A stretch of 64,000 nt of DNA from Daucus carota subsp. sativus (lineage: Eukaryota; Streptophyta; Magnoliopsida; Apiales; Apiaceae): contig NC_030383.2 of assembly GCF_001625215.2 (NCBI RefSeq), positions 54,432,380-54,496,379 of the forward strand. The letters run 5' to 3'. The notes beneath the pieces are model-generated. The model ran no database searches and was not told where the DNA came from. It saw only the letters and a program-made list of their open reading frames with translations. How positions within the stretch are numbered: position 1 is the stretch's first letter; the number at the start of each line of letters is the position of its first letter. Below are positions 21,636 to 32,190 of this stretch, one piece after another. The position numbers were made by a program, and so were the translations under genes.

Positions 21636-24600
21636 TGGTATCAGAGCCTAAAGCTTAACTGCATCCGGTCCTTATTCTCCTTTCTTTTCTGCTTTACACC
21701 ATCAACTACAAAACACTACCTACACTAATATGTCTGGTTCATCTGATCTTATCCCAGTGCACACTTCAACGCATTTTCCCACGATGCTATCCCAAAATAA
21801 TTTTGCAGTCTGGCGCACACAGATCATGTCAGTCCTCACAGGTCTCGGACTCCTTGGCTATATCGACGGCACTGTCTCTGCACCATCTCAATTCTTAACA
21901 GCAGACAAACCCAACCCAGCCTTTATCACTTGGAATCGTCAAGACAAATACATACTAGGTGCCTTATTGGGAAGCTGCCATGAAACCATCCAACCCTTAA
22001 TCTCTACTGCCAACACAGCCAAACAAATGTGGGATCAGTTAGTTACTCTTTTCGCTAACAAATCACGTTCTCGCATCATGTCACTCAAAACTCATCTCAT
22101 GAACAATCCATGCAACGCCCGCAATATGTCTGACTATTTACGTGACATCAGAATCACAGCTGATGAATTAGCAATTGCTGGACAACCTGTATCGGATGAT
22201 GATCTTGTTATTCTCACTCTGTCTGGATTGGGGGATGAATATCGAAACATTAAGGATGCTATGTCTGTTCGGGAAGCCCCGTTAACATTTGGTGCCTTAC
22301 ATGAACAATTAATTGATTATGAACGAGGACTCAAGTCTAAAGCATCAGAACCAGTGATTGTCACAGCAAACTACACACACAAGCCTCTCAACCATAATCG
22401 CAGTACACAATCTGCGCAACGGGGTAGAGGAAACTACAATCCCAATCGATATCAACAGCAGTCTTTTAATCGACAACATGGAACTTCACCAACATATGTC
22501 TCTGGGAATCGTCCTTATTGTCGCTTCTGTCAACGTTCAGGGCATGACACTAAAGAGTGTCGTCAATTATCTCGCTTTCTTAAGGACAATGGCATCCAAA
22601 CTCCATCAAGTGTACCAAGAGTTTCACCATCAGTTAATGCTACATCAACTCATAGCTCTCAACCACAACAATGGCTCTTTGACACAGGGGCTTCTCACCA
22701 TATCACCAATGATCCAGCCAATTTAACTACGTATTCGGATTATGGTGGTCCAGATGAAATACTTCTTGGAAATGGTTCAGGTTTGCCAATTACACACACA
22801 GGCACCTCACAGTTAGTTACACCTAAAAAATCACTCAAGCTTTCCAATGTTCTTTGTGTCCCTTCTCTACAAAAAAATCTTGTCTCTGTCGCAAAGTTTT
22901 GCTTGAATAATCATGTGTCTGTTGAATTCTTTCCATCGCAGTTTCTAGTCAAGGATCTCAATACGGGGGCGATCCTACTCTGCGGAGAGAACAAAAATGA
23001 TGTATACTATACATCACACCAGTCCATTCCTCAAGTCCATGCTACTGAATGTTCCAGTCTTGCTTCATGGCATCATCGTCTCGGGCATCCTCATACCAAG
23101 ATTTTCCGATGCATGTTGGAGTCGAATAAACTAGTTTCCAATATTCCTTCTGATTTTTCTTTAAGTTGTCACTCTTATCTTTGTAATAAAAGTCGAAAGC
23201 TTCCTTTTGGAGTTTCTTCCATGTCAAGCTCGAAACCTCTTGATTTAATATATTCCGATGTTTGGGGACCTACGATCACTTCCTCTGATGGGTATCGTTA
23301 TTATGTTATTTTTGTTGATCATTTCACTCGCTATATATGGTTGTATCCTCTTAAAAACAAATCAGATGTGAAAGATACTTTTATCCTGTTCAAGAATATC
23401 GTGGAAAAGTTTTTTCGACGATCAATCATCTCTTTATATTCTGATAATGGTGGAGAATATATTGCCCTGAAATCATTCCTCCAAGCAAATGGTATTTCTC
23501 ATTTTACATCTCCTCCTCATACACCCGAGCATAATGGTTTTGCTGAAAGAAGGCATGGCCATATTGTTCAAACTGGTCGTACACTAATGCACCATGCCAA
23601 TCTTCCTCTAAAATATTGGTCCTATGCTTTTGAGACAGCAGTGTATTTAATAAATCGGATGCCCACAAAAACAGCTCCACATATGTCCCCCTTTGAGTCT
23701 TTGTTTAATAAAAAACCAAACTACAGTAGACTTAAAATATTTGGTTGTACTTGTTACCCCTGGTTAAAACCATACTCTTCCTCCAAATTAGATCCAAATT
23801 CCACTCCCTGTGTGTTTTTAGGTTATTCCACTTCAAAGTCAGCTTATAGATGTCTTGACCTGTCTCATAATAAGATATATTTTTCCCGTCATGTGCGCTT
23901 TGTGGAAAATAAATTCTTATTTCAGGTTCCTCCTCCGCAGTCCTCATCAGCCCCTGCTATTGTGGATCCTCCAGGTACTTCTCCGACCTCTTTGTCATTT
24001 TCATCACCATCTAATGTGTCGATGCCACCTCAGGTACCACCCTCGATTGTTCAACCACCACCTAGTCTCTCAGCATCTCACACTCCGGAGAACCCCTCTG
24101 TCCAGACTCCACATGTTCCACCAAGTTCTTCACCCTCCTATTCCACTGATGCTCCATCTCCATCCATCTCAAGTGATTCAAGCTCCACCACAGACACTAC
24201 ACAATCTACACCAGACACTACACAATCTATACCAGACACTACCATCCATCGTCCCGGTCGCAATCGTGTGCCTAATCCAAAATACTACAACTCATCCTTC
24301 GTTAATCACACAACCATGCACCCTTTAACTCCTTCATTGGAACCCTCATCAGTTACTCAGGCCTTAAAAGACCCTCACTGGAGACAAGCTATGTCTTCCG
24401 AATTTGATGCATTGATTCAAAATGGAACATGGGAGCTCGTTCCAAAAACAACTCAGCATGTTATCTCTTGCAAGTGGGTGTTTCGTGTAAAAAGAAATCC
24501 GGATGGCTCTATCAATAAATATAAAGCTCGCCTTGTTGCCAAGGGCTTTCAACAAAGGCAAGGAATCGACTTTTGTGAAACTTTTAGCCCTGTAACAAAG

Positions 24601-25880
24601 CCGGCAACGATCCGCATTGTGTTGAGCCTTGCCCTTACCAATGGTTGGCCCCTAAGACAGTTGGACATCAACAATGCGTTTTTGAACGGAAATCTGAAAG
24701 AAGAAGTTTACATGGTTCAACCACCTGGCTTTCTTCATCCAAACTTTCAGAATTATGTTTGTCGATTACGCAAAACCATTTATGGATTACGCCAGGCTCC
24801 ACGAGACTGGTACATGGCTCTCAAAAAATTTCTACTCCAATTTGGTTTCAAAAACTCAGTTGCGGACACCTCACTGTTTATTTACAATCAGCATGGTATG
24901 ATTCTCATATTTCTCGTGTATGTTGATGATATAGTGCTAACCGGAAATTGTATGTCCTTTTTGAATACTTTTGTATCTCAACTAGACAAGCAATTCTCTT
25001 TAAAGGACTTGGGGGATCTACATCACTTTCTCGGTGTCGAAGTAATCTCTCTGCCATCTGGCCTATTCTTGTCACAAGCAAAACACATATCTGATTTACT
25101 TACCAAGTATAGGTTGGACGGTGCCAAAGAAACATTGACCCCTATGTCATCTTCCACATCTCTTATTTTAGAAGATGGCAGCCAAAGAGTTGACCCAACT
25201 CCATACCGACAGCTTGTAGGCAGCCTACAGTATCTCTCTATTACGAGACCTGACATTTGTTATGCTGTCAACCGTCTGTCTCAATTTATGCATGCTCCTT
25301 CGGTAACTCATTGGTCTGCTCTTAAGCGTGTGCTGCGTTATCTGAAAGGCACAATCCATTTTGGCCTATTTTTGAATCGCAATGCCAAGTTCAATCTTTC
25401 AGCCTTCAGTGACTCAGATTGGGGTGGTGACCGTGACACAGGCCGCTCAACTACTGGCTACATCATTTATTTGGGTTCAAATCCCATCTCCTGGAAGTCT
25501 AGCAAACAAAAATCAGTTTCGAGGTCCTCCTCCGAGGCAGAATATAAGGCTGTGGCTAATGCAGCATCAGAGGTACTGTGGATCAACCAGTTGCTGCAAG
25601 AATTATCCATACGGGCTTCTTCACCTCCCATCATTTATTGTGATAATACAGGGGCTCAATATCTTAGTTCTAATCCAGTTTTTCACTCCAGGATGAAACA
25701 TATATCCCTCGATTATCATTTTGTTCGTGAGCGTGTTGCAGATGGTACATTTAGTGTACGTCATGTTCACACCAAAGATCAGTGGGCAGATATACTAACC
25801 AAGCCACTACCGAAACAAAGTTACACACTCATTCGCAACAAGCTGGGAGTCGCAAATGGCGCCTCCATCTTGCGGGGGCG

Positions 25881-26089
25881 TAACAGCTATAACAGCTAGT
25901 GCAATCCCTGTAATCATGGAACTGACTATAGCAATACGTGTGCATATCTTAAGCATTTAATTATGTAACATTTTTAGAGTCTGGATCCACAATCAGTGGA
26001 GTGCTTCTAGCAATAGACTCTTAACTTCTTGTATATATATTTACACTCAGGCATGAGCAATGAAATAACAAAAAGACACAATTCCTTTA
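25881..26089 (+). repeat. 3' LTR of the Copia element
   Basis: 209 bases, the same sequence as the 5' LTR. The element's long frame ends just inside it. The target duplication GTCCG follows. Confidence 0.9.
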
Positions 26090-26337
26090 GTCCGCGGATG
26101 CTGCTCTTGCAGGCCATCTGGGATAGTTTCAAAACGAAATCCAGGATAATTTTCAAACCGAGATTGGACATGGGTGTGCTTGAGTAGGCAGTTTTGGATG
26201 TAATCTGTGTTGAGGAAGGTGACATGGAGTCCATTAATAGCCAAAAGCTCAGCTAGTTTGAGCATACAATTAACTGGACCTTGCAATGGTAAGGGAAAAA
26301 TGAGTACATGAGGAGATTTTACTTCATCATTTCCCAT

Positions 26338-27049
26338 CTTAGATCTTGTTCTTCCAACTATGTTCAGTTGTTAATTAAACTACACTAGGGGTATCTTTTC
26401 TTTTTCCTTGGAGGACCCCTGCTGATGTTGATATCTTTATCTGTATTTATATGAATTTTATCAAACTTATATATTATGTAGATATAGGCTCGCGCTCAAG
26501 TGAAAACACTCTTAGTTTTATATGGATTTTCTAGTTTTTGTTCACTAATATTACTTTTGGCACTTACATGCTCCATTGACTCCCATGTCACATGTTCACT
26601 TTTATTCGCGGTAAACATATGCATCGGGGTGATGCTCTGATAATAAAGGCACAAGCAAACAAATACCTCTGCAGTTTCGAATTGCATTCCAGAACTCACA
26701 AATAACTGAGTCATTTTCCTGGTACTTTAACCTTCCGCAGTTTAGAATGCATTCCGGAACTCACAAATAACTGAATCTTGCCTGGTACTTTGGCACTTTG
26801 CTGTACATATATGAGCCAAGTGTCATTTCTGTTTACTTCTTACTCATTCGTAGTTCACTTCTTTATCACTAAAATGGTAGTGTGAGACTCATAAAGCATT
26901 ATGATTCAGATTCATATTGCACATATGCGTTTGTATTAGTAGTAACCATGACAATATCTTCGAAAAGAATTTTAGTCACAAAATCTTTATTACAAGCTGA
27001 TGGTCTGAAATCATACTGAACAATTGATACAAGTATGAATATATCGCAG
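26338..27049. other. Intergenic between UGT-5 and the orphan exon
   Basis: This is the unit B counterpart of 17985-18649, with scattered substitutions and small indels. It holds the former promoter of the orphan exon and the 3' flank of UGT-5. No gene is seen. Confidence 0.55.
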
Positions 27050-28883
27050 TTACTCATGAGCTGGTGTACTCTTTGTCATCACTCTAATGTCTTCAACTAA
27101 GCGATTAAAACTACAATGGGCCGATCCACTTTGGTCAGAAACACTCTGCCTAGCAAGTTCAGCCATCTTGGAAGCAGAACTCTGAAATTCATCTTTCTTA
27201 TCCTCCATAATTTCCCTCACTGCCTTTTCAATTGTAACTCTATCACAAGTGTCTTTCATATCGATTCCAACCCTCCATACTTCTTGTACAAATCTGCTGT
27301 TCACTTGTTGGTCGACGAAATAAGGCCAACAAATCATTGGCACTCCCTCAACTAAACCCTCCAAAGTTGAGTTCCAACCACTGTGAGTCAAAAATAATCC
27401 AATAGCAGGGTGTGCTAAAACTTCCTCTTGAAATACCCAACTCACTATACACCCCCTCTCCTTCGTAGCATCAGAAAGTTCAGCCGGGATTGCATCATTA
27501 CCATCTTTACCAGCAATTGATCCAGGTCTTTGGGGCCACAAAAACCGCTTTCCACTATTTACTATGCCATGCCACAACTCCATAAGCTGGTCTATTGTCA
27601 TGACTGCAAGACTTCCAATGCTAACATAAATCACCGATTTTTGAGGCTGGGCGTCTAGCCAGGTCATGCAGCTCTTGTCATCTTCCCATAGGCTATTAGA
27701 AGAATTGTCTTGTGATGAGGCTTTCTGTGCTGAAAGCAAAATAGACTTGTGGAGCACATGGAGAGGACCTATGGAATAAGTTTTTGGACATATAGTGCTT
27801 AGTTGGGAAACAATAGGCCCGTCTATGTGTTCAGATGTGTTAAGTATCATTCCTTCGGATCGTGGGAATTCTTTAACCTCCTGCAGAATAAGTTGAACTA
27901 TACGTTGGTTTAGGTCACTTGTGCGGAAAAAGCTGGGCAGATCACGGTACCTCAGAAAATTCTCACATCCGAGCACACCCTTAACCTTTCTGTCATAATC
28001 CTCTTCTGAAATTATTTGACAGTTTTGAAGATTGCATCAGTTTGAAAGCAATGGTAGTTAACAAGTTTAAATGTAAGACACTTAAATTAAACTGATTTAC
28101 TATAACAAAAAAGACTACTTGATGGACTTATCAATCAAAATACTTGCCAAAATTTCACCTTTCATATTGAGTTTTTTTAAAAAAAATTTGAATTTCTGAA
28201 GGACCAAGTTGTTGCATCTAGTAAAGACTATATATGTTACGACAGGCTTAAGAACATGAATCATCTTACAGGTACCTGGAAATTACATAGTTTTTGCAGA
28301 ATTTGTGATGAATATCTGAAAACAAATTAAGTTAAGTTATGTATTTACCTTTAAAAGGAACCTCTCCCAGCTCAATGAGCCTTGGAAGACAGAAAAATGT
28401 CCAAAGAGCACAAGGGCTGATCGTGTCGAAATAAATAAGTGGAATCCCAGCACCCTTAGCTACATCAACAGCAAAACTGAAGAATCCATCTGCTATCATG
28501 CAAGTCACTGGCTTGCTTGACTTGAAACTAAGCTTTCCATAAGTCAACATCTCTTTCAGAAGTGGCTTCGATACTTCCTCTATACCATTAGCAATATCAA
28601 TGAATTTATCACCTGTCCGCGGATGGCCTTCGGGCAGGCCATCCGGGACGGTTTCAAAGTTAAATCCAGGATAATTTTGGAACCGGGACTGAATATTGGT
28701 GTTTTTGAGCAGGCAGTTGTGGATGTAGTCTGTGTTGAGGAAGGTGACAGCAAGGTGGTTAAGAGCCAAAAGCTCGGCGAGTTTGAGCATGCAATTCACA
28801 GGTCCTTGTAGTGGCAAGGGGAAGATGAGTACATGGGGAGATTCTGCTTCATCCTTGCCCATCTCAAAGGTTTTTCTTTCCAC
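27050..28883 (-). CDS. UGT-5: UGT709-like UDP-glucosyltransferase
   Basis: Exon 1 is 28349-28883 and exon 2 is 27050-28005; about 496 aa. It is the unit B twin of UGT-4. Exon 1 and the intron appear identical to UGT-4; exon 2 differs at about nine residues, for example KASSQ for KGSSQ, IDQLM for KDQLM, GNDA for GDDA and MAELARQ for MSKLARQ. Catalytic His, Asp and PSPG box ending VDQQ are intact. Both twins look functional, so this is recent gene gain. Reads from either copy will be hard to tell apart over the 5' two thirds. Confidence 0.9.
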
Positions 28884-29305
28884 TATGCTTAGTCAATATT
28901 GGTTAAGGTTTTTTCTAAAACCCCTTCCATTCATTTCTATACAGTTTTTTCATTATTTGGCATGCATGTTTATAAAATATAATTTTTTAATTTATATTTA
29001 AAAAGTTTTGTTTCTAAATGAAATTTAAATATTAAATTTTTTTATTCATTAAAAACAATTCAAAGTAAATTATAAAATTATATTTTGTATTTTATAAAAA
29101 AAATAGAATACATGTCGAGCCCTAACTCAATCACAAAATATGTTTTATTATTTGTCCCAAGACATTAATTATATTACTTAAAGTTGTCCGGTTTTATTTA
29201 AGTATTATTTTTGAATCTTATTTTAGTATTATTGAGTTGCCTCGGCCCTTGAGCAACCTTGACTCTAAATTAAAAAAACAAAACAAAACAAGAATTAATA
29301 CTATA
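28884..29305. other. 5' flank of UGT-5
   Basis: Same sequence as 20484-20905. AT-rich, with no clear TATA box. Confidence 0.5.
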
Positions 29306-29617
29306 CTCCCTCCGTCCCATTGGATTGTATACAGTTTCCTTTTTGGGACGTCCCACCAATTGTATACATACCAAAAATAGTAAGTTTTTATAATATAAAA
29401 ACTTAACTACACCCACTACCTTCTTCCACTACACCCACTTTATACATTAAATATTAGTAGGTCCCACAATTTTACTCCCACTACACTCATTTTACCCATT
29501 AAATATTAATGGGTCCCACCACTTCACCAACTTTTCTTACTTTTCATCACTAAATTACACTTTTTCTTAACCTCCGTGCCCCTCCCATATGTATACTACT
29601 CACCAGGACGGAGGGAG
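29306..29617. repeat. Complete Tc1/mariner-type MITE (312 bp)
   Basis: Ends CTCCCTCCGTCCC and GGACGGAGGGAG are inverted repeats, flanked by TA on both sides (29304-29305 and 29618-29619). It is the intact reference for the truncated copy at 20906 and for the outer layer of the nest at 32582-37285. Confidence 0.85.
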
Positions 29618-30160
29618 TATTATTAAGGTGGCGCCTGCCAATTCTGAATCTATTTGTTTAGGTGGGCAGTTTCCACCTTCACCTGACGTGCGCTATGACT
29701 AGATAATTATGTCATCCAATACAAACAGAGCTACGGTCAATATTGTCAATTTGTCATCAACATGCATAGAGATAATATTTTGAGCATGTTCAGGCTTGTC
29801 AACAGATTGGTTCGGATCGGATGAGCCTAAATTCATATTCATATCTATTTACTTTATCAAATTCGGATCAGATTGGGATCGGAATTTTTAAACGCCGATC
29901 CATATCCAGATCCATTAGGATCACGGATCACGGATTGGATATCCGGATCCATTTAACTTTTTATTTTTTTTAATTTAGATTAAAAAAAAATTTAAATATC
30001 GAATAATTATACATTATCTTAAAAATTAAAAACAAACTGACACATGTTGTTTAAGTTTGCATAACATGTCATTGCACAGCAATATCGGTGACGGTATTGG
30101 TGCCCATAACATCAACAGAAGTAGTCAAGACCAAAAAACTTAGTATCCTCAACAAGAAGC
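29618..30160. other. Repeat-derived DNA; GGATCGGAT-rich block
   Basis: Between about 29805 and 29955 the motifs CGGATC and GGATCGG and their variants recur many times in both orientations, as in subterminal regions of hAT-type elements. It lies beside a hAT transposase relic and may be its 3' end. No gene is seen. Confidence 0.4.
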
Positions 30161-30164
30161 TTGC

Positions 30165-30432
30165 AAGTAGGTAGGCTTGAGTGCATATACTTTAGGCTAC
30201 GAAGAAGCTGTACAAGAAAAACTGATGACATCATTAACCCTAATTACTTGGTGAAGGTCAGATTCCATCAACTCAAATACAACATAGATATCTCTGAACT
30301 CTCACCGAGAAGGAGGAAGCATAAAATACTTTATTTCAATGAAATCAGAATGCTTTAGCAGCCTAAAGAGCTTGATTTCTCTCAGGATTCTGGTTGCATT
30401 AGACACATGATCAAATACATCACTAAACAAAG
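30165..30432 (-). pseudogene. MAP kinase (TDY/group D-like) gene fragment
   Basis: Read on the minus strand from about 30420, the frame gives VFDHVSNATRILREIKL, then IEIKYFMLPPSR, an in-frame TGA where the family has Arg, then EFRDIYVVFELMESDLHQVI. This is the kinase N-lobe and hinge region of plant group D MAP kinases (MPK9/MPK16 type). After a one-base shift, LLRSLKYMHS continues the family pattern QLLRGLKYIH. The N-terminus and the catalytic C-lobe are absent. It cannot encode a kinase. It lies 3' of a hAT transposase relic on the same strand, so capture by a transposon is possible. Confidence 0.8.
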
Positions 30433-30859
30433 GTTATTAGGCACGGGAACGTGACGCAAAGTCGCAAATGACTGAAATTAATTCCTGCATTCTAATTTCT
30501 ATACTCTGTGGAATCTGCTGAACAGTGCTAAATTATACAGAGCTTTATATAATGCAACAAATAACATAGAACACTTACCATTTTCTAGCAGCAAACAGAA
30601 TTTCCTAAATATCAGTTTTTTTATGATAACATACCTTCAATTGACTAGCCAAAAATAAAAACACACCAGGAAATCCACATCATTTACACAATGATAGAAT
30701 ATACATAGCTCAAAAGTAAAACGAAGAAAAGTCTATTAAATTCAATAAAAGTGTAATATTTATACCAAAATCCAATGTTAAACTAATACTACAAGATTAA
30801 AGGCAGAGTTAAAAGAAATGCTGAAGTAAAACACATAAAAAATGATCATTGGTGACTCC
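30433..30859. other. Between the MAPK fragment and the hAT relic; no gene
   Basis: AT-rich DNA with no frame or repeat that I recognise. Confidence 0.4.
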
Positions 30860-31381
30860 TTAATTATCATCTACTGTCTCATCAATAAGAATCACTGGTT
30901 GCTCCAATATAAAGTTTTCCATGCCTACAAATGAGTAAAAAAAAAAAATTGATTAGAGCATCATCTAATTAGGTAAGTAATATATATAATTACTAAATAA
31001 AAACTAGTAATATTAAACCGACCTTCTTCCATTTTTCCCAGCTCAAGTAAACTCTCTTCAATGATTGAGGGATGATTAGCATAATCAATCCTGTGTGCAA
31101 ATCACAGCTTCTACCATTCTTGGAGTCAGGGAAGTACGAAAAAGGTCGAGAACACGACCTCCTGTACTAAATGCGTACTCTGAGAAGCAACGGTGAATAC
31201 GAGAATAACTACGAAATCTCTGCATATATTTTTGATATCCTTCCACCACATCAAAACATTAGCACATGATTCGTTTGACTCACGTTCATCTTCCAAATAT
31301 TTATCACAATCGACTTTTTTCGCACTAATCCTGGGATCAACCATCAAACTTATCAGACCAACAAATAGACTATTTTATTAA
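30860..31381 (-). pseudogene. hAT-superfamily transposase relic, C-terminal part
   Basis: On the minus strand the frame gives KYLEDERESNESCANVLMWW, then VVILVFTVASQS. After a one-base shift it continues AFSTGGRVLDLFRTSLTP and then MVEAVICTQD. This is the diagnostic C-terminal hAT dimerisation region. A further exon (30860-30924) joins through a GT-AG intron (donor at 31022) as KMEE-G-MENFILEQ and ends DETVDDN. The N-terminal zinc finger and catalytic core are not found. The frameshift and a stop after TQD show it is dead. This is a plain DNA transposon remnant of the plant RICESLEEPER/Tam3 kind. Confidence 0.8.
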
Positions 31382-31734
31382 GGGCAAATGCTCGAGATTT
31401 CAGAAAACATATATTTCTCATCATAAATTAGTGATATTCGCTAAATTTTTATTAAATTTAAATAAATTGTTAATTAATCAAGATTAAATATATCATTATT
31501 ATTATTATATTATGAAAATTTATTTAAATGTTAATTTATCTAATACATGCATGCAAAATTTTTGGAGAAAAAAATACATGCATGTAAACTTATACGAGGT
31601 GCACAATATATTTAGACATGTACAAATGTGTGTATAAGTGAGTAAACATTACGTCCTTTGCGGCAAGTTCTTGTAAAAATGATTTTTTTTCTTAATATTA
31701 GCAAGGATATTCTTTATGGTACAGTTGTGAAATT
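31382..31734. other. AT-rich intergenic; nothing recognised
   Basis: No coding frame or paired repeat is seen. Confidence 0.4.
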
Positions 31735-32190
31735 AATTTTTTTTATGGTTCCATCACAGTTTTGAATTCTATTTTTGGTAACTCTGTACTTATGATTTTT
31801 CACATATAATACCCTCATGTAACATAATATTTAATATTGGAATTGATTTCAGATTGTAAAATAAATTGAATATTTGAAATCTTTGTAAAAAATATATGTA
31901 TGAAATAGACTTTTAAATCATATAAATCAATCAAACTAAGTGATATATGAATGATCAAAGTTTGATGATGAAATTTAAATATATCTGGCTCAGCTTAATT
32001 TCGATTTATATAATTGAAAGATCTATTTCATGTATTTTTTTTAATAAAAATTTCAAATATGTAATTTATTTTATAATCTGAAATCAAATCTTTTACATTT
32101 TACATAACATGACCGTATTATACGTGGGAAATCATAAGTACAAAGTTACTAGATATAAAAGTGAAAAATATGATGATATCGTCAGAAAAA
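31735..32190. repeat. Foldback (long inverted repeat) element, copy 1
   Basis: The two halves are imperfect inverted copies. In the left half CACATATAATACCCTC, CAGATTGTAAAATAAATT and GAAATAGAC face GTCTATTTC-, AATTTATTTTATAATCTG- and TATTATACGTGGG-like sequences in the right half. A transcript would fold into a hairpin of about 200 base pairs. It is related to the element at 37780-38165. Confidence 0.6.

Larger units (their letters stand above)
21427..26089 (+). mobile_element. Ty1/Copia LTR retrotransposon, whole-looking and young
   Basis: Length is 4663 bases with 209-base LTRs at 21427-21635 and 25881-26089 that look identical by eye, and a 5-base target duplication GTCCG (21422-21426 and 26090-26094). 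A primer-binding site complementary to initiator tRNA-Met (TGGTATCAGAGCC, 21636-21648) follows the 5' LTR directly, and a G-rich tract precedes the 3' LTR. One frame (21730-25899) carries gag with a CCHC knuckle, protease, integrase, reverse transcriptase and RNase H in Copia order. It looks whole, with no breaks noticed. Short LTRs and size suggest the Ale/Retrofit lineage. LTR ends are TA...TA rather than TG...CA. Age: very recent, from LTR identity. Confidence 0.93.
21156..26337 (-). pseudogene. Orphan UGT first exon, interrupted by a Copia element
   Basis: This is the copy of UGT-3 exon 1 in duplication unit B, in two parts: 26090-26337 (start MGNDEVKSPHV) and 21156-21426 (ending before the donor GTGAGTAC). 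It has no second exon of its own, because the duplication began inside the UGT-3 gene; the next sequence downstream is a truncated MITE and the UGT-4 promoter. A Copia element sits in the middle, flanked by the duplicated GTCCG. The upstream Met codon used by UGT-3 is CTG here, leaving only the second Met. It cannot make a full enzyme and is best seen as dead on arrival, then interrupted. The two exon parts are still open on either side of the insertion. Confidence 0.85.
20980..29379. repeat. Tandem segmental duplication, unit B (8.4 kb with insertion)
   Basis: Unit B follows unit A directly. The junction at 20979/20980 joins the interior of a MITE to sequence homologous to 17270, with AAATA shared by both parents as microhomology. 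Unit B carries an orphan UGT first exon (interrupted by a Copia element), the intergenic region and UGT-5. The intact version of the MITE at its right end continues to 29617. Confidence 0.85.

Noticed and set aside
20980-29379. The whole unit B as an assembly artefact
   Set aside because: Units differ by scattered substitutions over half their length and by the Copia insertion with its own target duplication, so two real copies exist; only the identical 1.64 kb remains open to doubt.
30161-30358. A plus-strand frame of 65 codons
   Set aside because: It is the antisense of the MAP-kinase fragment, which has clear family motifs on the minus strand.
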